From Gammaproteobacteria bacterium (GTDB taxonomy: Bacteria > Pseudomonadota > Gammaproteobacteria > SURF-13), in assembly GCA_030680605.1 (NCBI GenBank), contig JAUXUQ010000010.1, positions 244,588 to 308,587 on the forward strand: 64,000 nt of DNA, written 5' to 3'. The notes below the pieces were generated by a model. That model saw nothing but the letters and a program-made list of their open reading frames with translations, made no database searches and was not told the origin of the DNA. The position numbers were made by a program, and so were the translations under genes. Position 1 is the first letter of the stretch. Each line of letters begins with the position of its first letter. Positions 58,632-64,000 of this stretch are shown here, in pieces.

Positions 58632-59702
58632 ATGGAAAATTTTGGCAGCTGGTCAACACTGACCACGAACTTTCTTATCATCCTCTATCTCGGGATGGGG
58701 GGCGTCACACTGTGCGCGCTGCTGCACATGGCCAATGCCAACTGGCGCTTCCAGATACGCAAGCTGGCGGTCTCGCTGGCGGCGCTTTTTCCGCTGGCAT
58801 TTGTGCTGCTGCTGATACTCCTGTTCAATGGCGAGAGTACCTTCCAGTGGCTGGCCGCAGCGCGGGAAAGTAGCGACGAGCATCATCTGAGCGGTTGGCA
58901 CAACTACACCTTCCTGGTGGCGCGTCAGATCATAGGCTTTCTGGTGGTGGCCACGCTGTATGGTTTGTTCATCAAGTATCAGGCGAAGACCGAGACCGAC
59001 AGCTCATACAAGACCCAGCGCACATTTCGTAATATTGCACTGCTGATCCCGTTCGCCTATGTGCCGTACGCCACCATGGTGGCGTGGGATTTCGAGATGA
59101 CCATGTTGCCGGGCTGGCACAGCGCGAGCTATGGCGCCTATCACTTCGTCAGCAACTTCCATGTGTTCCTGGCCTTTTTTGCCGTGTTCCTGTTCTTCCT
59201 GAACCGCTCCGGCAAGTTGACTCAGGCCTTTGACCCCCTGGTATTCAACTGCCTGGCGCAGATGATGCTGGCCTTCACTATCCTCTGGACGTATCTGTTC
59301 TTCACCCAGTTCCTGATCTTCTGGTATGGCCGCTTGCCGGATAATATCGGGCGCTTCTTTAACATGATGTACGGCGGTGCCATGCAGCCTGGTATGGAGT
59401 ACTTGGGGGGCTACGCCTATTTGTGGTGGACCTTCTTTACGCTCAAGTTCATCATCCCGTTCTGTACCTTTATCTTCACGGCCAATCGGCACAACCCGAT
59501 AGTCATTACCGTGGTCGGTTGCGGTATCGTGCTGGGTACCTGGCTGGAGCGCTACACCTGGATTTCCGGTTCGGTGGATCCGCAGTTCTACCACAAACCC
59601 ATGAGCGCCTTGTTTGACATCATAGTGACCGCAGCGGTGATTGCGGCGGCATGGTTTGTGGTGCGTCGGTCCATGGCACGCAAGGGCCTGATACGCGTCT
59701 GA
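58632..59702 (+). CDS. actF: Alternative complex III subunit ActF (polytopic membrane subunit)
   Basis: A 356-residue protein with about ten membrane helices, homologous to a half of the ActC type. HDR-like blocks include VPYATMVAWDFEMTMLPGWHSASYGAYHFVSNF and ILWTYLFFTQFLIFWYGRLPDNI. The start follows an AGGAG ribosome site. Last gene of the operon; no cytochrome oxidase genes follow, unlike many ACIII operons. Confidence 0.92.
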   Translation: MENFGSWSTLTTNFLIILYLGMGGVTLCALLHMANANWRFQIRKLAVSLAALFPLAFVLLLILLFNGESTFQWLAAARESSDEHHLSGWHNYTFLVARQIIGFLVVATLYGLFIKYQAKTETDSSYKTQRTFRNIALLIPFAYVPYATMVAWDFEMTMLPGWHSASYGAYHFVSNFHVFLAFFAVFLFFLNRSGKLTQAFDPLVFNCLAQMMLAFTILWTYLFFTQFLIFWYGRLPDNIGRFFNMMYGGAMQPGMEYLGGYAYLWWTFFTLKFIIPFCTFIFTANRHNPIVITVVGCGIVLGTWLERYTWISGSVDPQFYHKPMSALFDIIVTAAVIAAAWFVVRRSMARKGLIRV

Positions 59703-59785
59703 GGTTGCCGCGTCTGTCTTGGCGCCAGGGTAACTACGGGGGCATGCTACCATGAGGCTGGGATTCTACCTGTTGTCACGACGCC

Positions 59786-60934
59786 ATGTCCCTGCGTAAC
59801 GCAACTTCCTTTATTTCCAAGGCGATACTGGCAGGCTTGCTGCTTGCCTTTGTGGTGCTGTATCTCTATCCCTCCCTGCTCGGCCAGCAACAACAACCGG
59901 CTGTTATTACCACCCAGGCGCCGGCAGCACCCGCCGTGCGTGGCGTGGCCTCCTATGCCGACGCGGTTGCGCTGGCCGCACCTGCCGTTGTCAACATCAA
60001 TACCACCAAGCTGGTGGCCGAACGCAACCCGTTTCTCAACGATCCGTTCCTGCAGCGTTTTTTCGATGGTAGATCCGGTATTCCGCGCTCCCGGGTCGAG
60101 TCCAGTCTTGGCTCGGGCGTGATCGTGAGCCCCCAGGGTTATGTGCTCACCAACAACCATGTCATCGAAGGCGCTGACGACATCCAGGTGGCGCTGAATG
60201 ACGGCCGTAATGCCAAGGCACGCATCGTGGGCAGAGACCCGGAGAGCGATATCGCCGTGTTGCAGCTTGATATCGGTACGCTGCCTGCCATTACTTTTGG
60301 CGAATCCGATGCCCTGCGCGTGGGCGACGTAGTGCTGGCGATCGGCAACCCCTATGGCGTCGGACAGACGGTCACCCAGGGCATCGTCAGTGCCACCGGG
60401 CGTACCCATCTGGGGCTGAGTACCTTCGAGAACTTTATCCAGACCGATGCCGCAATCAATCCCGGTAACTCCGGTGGCGCGCTGATCGATAGCGAAGGCC
60501 ACCTCGTGGGGTTGAACAGCGCTATTTTTTCCCGCTCAGGGGGGTCACAGGGTATCGGTTTTGCCATACCTGCCAGCCTGGTGCGGGGCGTGATGCAGCA
60601 GATCATCGAGCATGGTCACGCAGTGCGTGGCTGGCTCGGCATCGAGGTGCAGGCAGTTACCCCGGCGCTGGCGGAGTCATTCGGCCTCGGCAAGGTAGAG
60701 GGGGTGATTGTGGCAGGGGTGCAGCCGAACGGGCCGGCCAGCAAGGCGGGCATTCGGCCGGGCGACGTGGTGCTGTTTGTGAATGACGCACCGGTGAACG
60801 ACCCGGCGGCACTGGTGAATGTTGTTGCGGGGTATGCGCCGGGCACCATCATCACGCTACGGGGCCTGCGCGAAGGCAGCGAGATACGCCACACACCTGC
60901 GGTGGGCGAACGCCCGACACCCACCAGCCGTTAG
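59786..60934 (+). CDS. DegS/AlgW-like periplasmic serine protease with one PDZ domain
   Basis: The 382 residues have an N-terminal membrane helix (ILAGLLLAFVVLYLYPSLL), a trypsin-like domain with catalytic His (NNHVIEG, H125), Asp (ESDIAVL, D155) and Ser (NPGNSGGAL, S229), and a single C-terminal PDZ domain. One membrane anchor and one PDZ match DegS/AlgW, which sense misfolded outer-membrane proteins and trigger the sigma-E response. It sits between actF and tatC, in the same neighbourhood as in many petABC-containing genomes. Confidence 0.92.
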   Translation: MSLRNATSFISKAILAGLLLAFVVLYLYPSLLGQQQQPAVITTQAPAAPAVRGVASYADAVALAAPAVVNINTTKLVAERNPFLNDPFLQRFFDGRSGIPRSRVESSLGSGVIVSPQGYVLTNNHVIEGADDIQVALNDGRNAKARIVGRDPESDIAVLQLDIGTLPAITFGESDALRVGDVVLAIGNPYGVGQTVTQGIVSATGRTHLGLSTFENFIQTDAAINPGNSGGALIDSEGHLVGLNSAIFSRSGGSQGIGFAIPASLVRGVMQQIIEHGHAVRGWLGIEVQAVTPALAESFGLGKVEGVIVAGVQPNGPASKAGIRPGDVVLFVNDAPVNDPAALVNVVAGYAPGTIITLRGLREGSEIRHTPAVGERPTPTSR

Positions 60935-60976
60935 GCTGCAAGCTATCCCACGACCTGTCAGGCAGGCCGCGCATTG

Positions 60977-61876
60977 TCAGTCGTGCTGTTTGTCGGGCGA
61001 TGTTCCGCCGACCGGCTGGGCACCGCGGGGCGTGCCAAAGCTGCGTTCGGGGCCATCAGCCGGCGGCGGGTTATCGTCATCCGGTGGCTCGTCGGCTTCT
61101 TCCTCTTCGCCATCTTCCTTGCGGTGGTAGAGTCGCGCCACCAGCAGCCCGACCTCGAACAACAGCAGCAGCGGAATGGCGAGCATGAACTGCGAGATGA
61201 CGTCCGGCGGGGTGAGAATCATGGCGATGACGAAGGCCAGCACCACAATGTAGCGGCGTTTCTCGGCCAGGGCCTTGGGTGAGACCACCCCGGCCCACAC
61301 CAGCAGCACTACTACCACCGGGGTTTCAAACGAAATACCAAAGCCGAAAAACATGCCGAGCACGAAATCCAGATACTTGCTGATGTCGGTCATCATGGCC
61401 ACGCCTTCCGGCGTAGTCATGGCAAAGAAATGGAATACCAGCGGAAACACCAGGAAGTAGGCAAAGGCGGCGCCGAGGAAGAACAGCAGCGTACTCGAGA
61501 TCAGCAGCGGGTACACCAGCTTGCGTTCCTTTTTGTAGAGGCCGGGGGCAATAAACCCCCAGATGTTGTACAACACTACGGGGATGGCAACAAACAGCGA
61601 CAGCCACAAGGTCAGTTTCAGCGGGACGAAGAAGGTGGAGGCGACCTCGGTGGCAATCAGGCTGCTACCTGCAGGCAGGCGATCAATCAGGGGTTGGGCC
61701 AGCAGGTTGTAGAGTTCGTTGCGAAACCAGAACAGCACGGAGAATACCAGCATGACGCTGGCGACGATACGGATCAGCCGGTCGCGCAACTCCAGCAGGT
61801 GTGCTATCAGTGAACGCTCTTCGCCACCTGCCTCCGGCTGTTCGCCTTCGTCGGAGGTGTTACTTTGATCCGTCAT
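60977..61876 (-). CDS. tatC: Sec-independent translocase subunit TatC
   Basis: Six-helix core of the twin-arginine translocase, which recognises the RR motif. The 299 residues have LIAHLLELRDRLIRI, the conserved PLIDRLPAGSSLIATEVASTFFVPLKL, and FGFGISFETPVVVVLLV. The C-terminus is unusually acidic and Pro-rich. The start at 61876 is inside the tatB end (17-bp overlap); an upstream in-frame start adds a low-complexity tail and is not used. ActB1 is a likely substrate. Confidence 0.95.
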   Translation of the reverse strand: MTDQSNTSDEGEQPEAGGEERSLIAHLLELRDRLIRIVASVMLVFSVLFWFRNELYNLLAQPLIDRLPAGSSLIATEVASTFFVPLKLTLWLSLFVAIPVVLYNIWGFIAPGLYKKERKLVYPLLISSTLLFFLGAAFAYFLVFPLVFHFFAMTTPEGVAMMTDISKYLDFVLGMFFGFGISFETPVVVVLLVWAGVVSPKALAEKRRYIVVLAFVIAMILTPPDVISQFMLAIPLLLLFEVGLLVARLYHRKEDGEEEEADEPPDDDNPPPADGPERSFGTPRGAQPVGGTSPDKQHD

Positions 61877-62264
61877 GGGGCGGTTTCTGGGGTGCGGACT
61901 CGGCGGGAATGGCGGCGGGTGGTTCGGGTTCGGTAGTGGCGGGTTGGTCGCCGGGACTGTCAGCGAGGACATTGTCCTGCAAATTGACGCCTAGCTGGCT
62001 GGTATCCACTTCCATGTCGGTGCGGGTTTCGTCCAGGATTTTACGCAACTCCTGCATCTCACCCTGCTGCTGGGTCAGCAGATTACGTAACTCATCGGTC
62101 TTGAATTCGCGATCCATGTCGGACTTGGCGCTGGCCACCATGCGGCGCACCTTGCCCAGCCAGTAACCAACGGTGCGCGCAACCTCGGGCAGCTTCTGGG
62201 GCCCGATAATAAGCAGAGCGACCAGTGCGATGATGCCAATCTCGGCAAGGCTGATATCAAACAT
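61860..62264 (-). CDS. tatB: Sec-independent translocase subunit TatB
   Basis: A 134-residue receptor component with MFDISLAEIGIIALVALLIIGPQKLPEVARTVGYWLGKVRRMV: the membrane helix, hinge GP and amphipathic helix of TatB. A long acidic, Pro/Ala-rich tail follows. Overlaps tatC by 17 bp and follows tatA by 15 bp. Confidence 0.95.
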   Translation of the reverse strand: MFDISLAEIGIIALVALLIIGPQKLPEVARTVGYWLGKVRRMVASAKSDMDREFKTDELRNLLTQQQGEMQELRKILDETRTDMEVDTSQLGVNLQDNVLADSPGDQPATTEPEPPAAIPAESAPQKPPHDGSK

Positions 62265-62279
62265 ACTACGGGGTCGTGA

Positions 62280-62534
62280 TCAGGAGACCTTATCCTTCTC
62301 CTTGACCACCTCCGCTTCAATCACGCGGCCCTCGGTGTTTTGTTCGGCGGGCTTTTCGCCCGGTGCGGCAGTGTCTTCGGCGGCCTTGGCTTCCTCACTG
62401 CCGTCACGTACCGAGCTACGGAAGTTCTTGATTGCAGTGCCGATGTCGCCGCCGATGTTGCGCAGCTTTTTGGCACCGAACAGTACCAGTACGATGGCCA
62501 GAATGATGATCAATTGTGTGGGACTGCCTATCAT
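62280..62534 (-). CDS. tatA: Sec-independent translocase subunit TatA
   Basis: The 84 residues show the membrane helix and hinge LIIILAIVLVLFGAKKLRNIGGDIGTAIKNFR followed by an acidic tail. TatA oligomers form the transport path. First of the tatABC run, transcribed after hinT. Confidence 0.96.
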   Translation of the reverse strand: MIGSPTQLIIILAIVLVLFGAKKLRNIGGDIGTAIKNFRSSVRDGSEEAKAAEDTAAPGEKPAEQNTEGRVIEAEVVKEKDKVS

Positions 62535-62564
62535 GGGTATTCTCCAAAAATAAACTTCGGTTGT

Positions 62565-62903
62565 TCAAAATCCCGGCAAAGGGCTGCCACCCAGCAGGTG
62601 GATGTGCAGGTGGCCTATTTCCTGGCCGCCACCCGGGCCGGTATTGATAATGGTACGGAAGCCGTTGGTCAGACCTTGCCCGCGTGCCAGCACCGGCAAC
62701 AGGCGCATCATGTGTGAGACCAGCCCGTCGTGTCCAGTGTTCAATTCGTTCAGGCTTTCCAGATGCAGGCGCGGCACCAGCAGCAGGTGCACGGCGGCCT
62801 TGGGATGGATGTCCTTGAACACCACCACCTGCTCGTCCTGGTGCACAAACTGGGCAGGCAGCTTACCTTCGGCGATACTGCAAAACAGGCAGGCTGAGGT
62901 CAT
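62565..62903 (-). CDS. hinT: Histidine triad nucleotide-binding protein HinT
   Basis: A 112-residue purine-nucleotide phosphoramidase of the HIT family. It has the [40 protein letters not shown] start and the catalytic HLHIHLLGG triad. Starts inside the hisE stop (ATGA overlap). Confidence 0.96.
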   Translation of the reverse strand: MTSACLFCSIAEGKLPAQFVHQDEQVVVFKDIHPKAAVHLLLVPRLHLESLNELNTGHDGLVSHMMRLLPVLARGQGLTNGFRTIINTGPGGGQEIGHLHIHLLGGSPLPGF

Positions 62904-63220
62904 GAACCCGACCGCCGCGCCTTTTCCTCCAGTCCGGAGAGGCCAAAGCGGCGCTCCAGCTCGCGCAATACCGCGCTGGGCCCCAAGCCTTGGGCCGAGA
63001 GCAATATCAGGGTATGGAACCAGACATCGGCGGTTTCATGCACCATCTGCTCGGTATCACCCGCCTTGCCTGCGATCACCAGTTCGGTAGCTTCCTCGCC
63101 GATCTTCTTCAGGACGGCGTCCGGCCCCTTGGCATGCAGACTGGCCACATAGGAGCTGTCCGGGCTCGCGTTTTTGCGCTCCTCAATCACCTGCGCCAGA
63201 CGCTCAAGCACATCACTCAT
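62900..63220 (-). CDS. hisE: Phosphoribosyl-ATP pyrophosphatase
   Basis: Second step of histidine synthesis. The 106 residues have [50 protein letters not shown] and [14 protein letters not shown] with the metal-binding acidic residues. Separate from hisI, not fused as in E. coli. The Met at 63220 was used as start. Confidence 0.96.
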   Translation of the reverse strand: MSDVLERLAQVIEERKNASPDSSYVASLHAKGPDAVLKKIGEEATELVIAGKAGDTEQMVHETADVWFHTLILLSAQGLGPSAVLRELERRFGLSGLEEKARRSGS

Positions 63221-63253
63221 GCAGCCACCTGTTGGGCCCACCCTGAGGGCACC

Positions 63254-63646
63254 TCACGGCTTATTATATATGAGGCTCGGGTCCTTTAGTACCGGGTCTA
63301 CCGCCACCCAGCGGCCCCCCTCCAGGCGCTGGAAGAAGCAGTTGTGGCGGCCCGTATGGCAGGCGATACCCCCCGTCTGCTCCACGCTGAGCAGCAGCGC
63401 ATCGCCGTCGCAGTCGAGGCGGATGTCCTTCACCCGCTGCACGTGGCCGGAGCTTTCGCCCTTGTGCCACAGGCGCTGGCGCGAGCGTGACCAGAACACC
63501 GCCTCGCCCCGGCGCAGGGTTTCCTCCAGTGCCGCGCGGTTCATCCAGGCGAACATCAGCACCTTGCCGCTCGCCGCCTCCTGCACGATCGCAGGGGCAA
63601 GCCCCTGCGCGTCCCAATGGATGTCAGCTAACCAGTCGTGAGTCAT
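63254..63646 (-). CDS. hisI: Phosphoribosyl-AMP cyclohydrolase
   Basis: Third step of histidine synthesis. The 130 residues have [39 protein letters not shown] and the zinc motif [11 protein letters not shown] with the first Cys in RLDCDGDA. First gene of the hisI-hisE-hinT-tatABC run; other his genes would lie elsewhere or to the right. Confidence 0.96.
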   Translation of the reverse strand: MTHDWLADIHWDAQGLAPAIVQEAASGKVLMFAWMNRAALEETLRRGEAVFWSRSRQRLWHKGESSGHVQRVKDIRLDCDGDALLLSVEQTGGIACHTGRHNCFFQRLEGGRWVAVDPVLKDPSLIYNKP

Positions 63647-63763
63647 GAGTGGGTCTGAGCAAGTTTAAAGACTGAAAGTATCAAGCAGCGAGGCGCTAAA
63701 GTCTACCCGCGCAATCAGCAATCAGGGGGCTCATCTGTAAGAAAGTTAAAACATTTAGATACA

Positions 63764-63793
63764 ATCATTGCATGTAGGTATTATCATTGCGTG
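63764..63793. promoter_or_regulatory. Direct repeat upstream of the terminal gene
   Basis: ATCATTGCATG (63764-63774) and ATCATTGCGTG (63783-63793) are direct repeats with one mismatch and a start-to-start distance of 19 bp, about two helical turns. They lie 35-64 bp before the ATG at 63828. This looks like a tandem operator, but no known regulator is recognised. Confidence 0.35.
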
Positions 63794-63827
63794 ACGGTAT
63801 TCTTTCCTGGTTTATGGAAGTGGATAC

Positions 63828-64000
63828 ATGAGTTCATTGAATCTAAAACCGCTCTACATCGCCTTACTCACGGCCGGGTTGATGTTATTTTCGTTGCCAA
63901 GCCTGTCAGCGGAAGCTGCCGGCAAGTATGACCCGCCGCCGAACCTGCTCGAAGGCCATCAACTCGTGGAGGCGCTGCGGGCAGGCGGCTACGTCATCTA
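63828..64000 (+). CDS. Secreted histidine-phosphatase-like protein, N-terminal fragment
   Basis: The right edge cuts this gene after 57 codons. The fragment has a signal peptide (LYIALLTAGLMLFSLPSLSAEAAG) and then LLEGHQLVEALRAGGYVIY, where a family member would continue with an RHA/RHT catalytic motif just past the edge. It resembles secreted histidine phosphatase superfamily proteins. A GGAAG-like ribosome site precedes the ATG. Only a tentative family call is possible. Confidence 0.55.
   Translation, partial: MSSLNLKPLYIALLTAGLMLFSLPSLSAEAAGKYDPPPNLLEGHQLVEALRAGGYVI

Noticed and set aside
52951..59702. Operon as a polysulfide, tetrathionate or other molybdoenzyme reductase
   Set aside because: ActB1 alone could suggest it, but the pentahaem ActA, DUF3341 ActD, monohaem ActE with its QDM-type N-terminus and the second polytopic subunit ActF together define alternative complex III.

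Overview
The window reads as chromosomal DNA of a high-GC gammaproteobacterium, probably a respiratory and possibly chemolithotrophic lineage. This is inferred from E. coli-like gene orders: a complete dcw cluster, rhlB/trxA/rho, rsmI-lpoA-yraN-diaA-dolP, aroQ-accB-accC-prmA, and sspA-sspB. Coding density is high, many genes overlap by ATGA, and I saw no insertion sequence, prophage or CRISPR array. The species cannot be named from the sequence alone.

Layout: 0-16.9 kb (minus strand) is the division and cell-wall cluster mraZ-rsmH-ftsL-ftsI-murE-murF-mraY-murD-ftsW-murG-murC-murB-ddl-ftsQ-ftsA. It is read from a consensus-like promoter next to a phased array of MraZ boxes; ftsZ would lie just off the left edge. 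RNase P RNA (rnpB) follows at 17.0-17.4 kb. From 17.5 to 30.4 kb there are a lone cyclic-nucleotide-binding-fold protein, a zinc-ribbon membrane protein, prmA, accC, accB, aroQ, dsbD, cutA, an alpha/beta hydrolase-like protein, a malic enzyme, an M48 lipoprotein protease, a thermonuclease-like lipoprotein, rpmE and a DUF3135-like protein. A short AT-rich islet with an LprI-like membrane protein interrupts prmA and accC.

30.5-38.7 kb holds glgP, rho, trxA, rhlB, two methionine-salvage genes (mtnD, mtnB) and ispH. 38.7-43.9 kb is a type IV minor-pilin cluster (pilV, pilX, pilW, fimT, pilE) without pilY1, followed by thiO and an Irr-like Fur-family regulator. A tRNA-Thr(CGU), a DUF456 protein, queH, moaA, rsmI, lpoA, yraN, diaA, dolP, sspB and sspA fill 43.9-51.7 kb.

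The most notable region is 51.9-59.7 kb, a seven-gene alternative complex III (ACIII) operon: actA, split actB1/actB2, actC, actD, actE, actF. It sits between sspA and a DegS-like protease plus tatCBA-hinT-hisE-hisI, the place where many Beta- and Gammaproteobacteria carry petABC (cytochrome bc1). The bc1 complex therefore seems to have been replaced in situ by an unrelated quinol:cytochrome c oxidoreductase. No terminal oxidase is attached, and a candidate promoter with a Fur-box-like sequence lies upstream. The window ends inside a secreted histidine-phosphatase-like gene.
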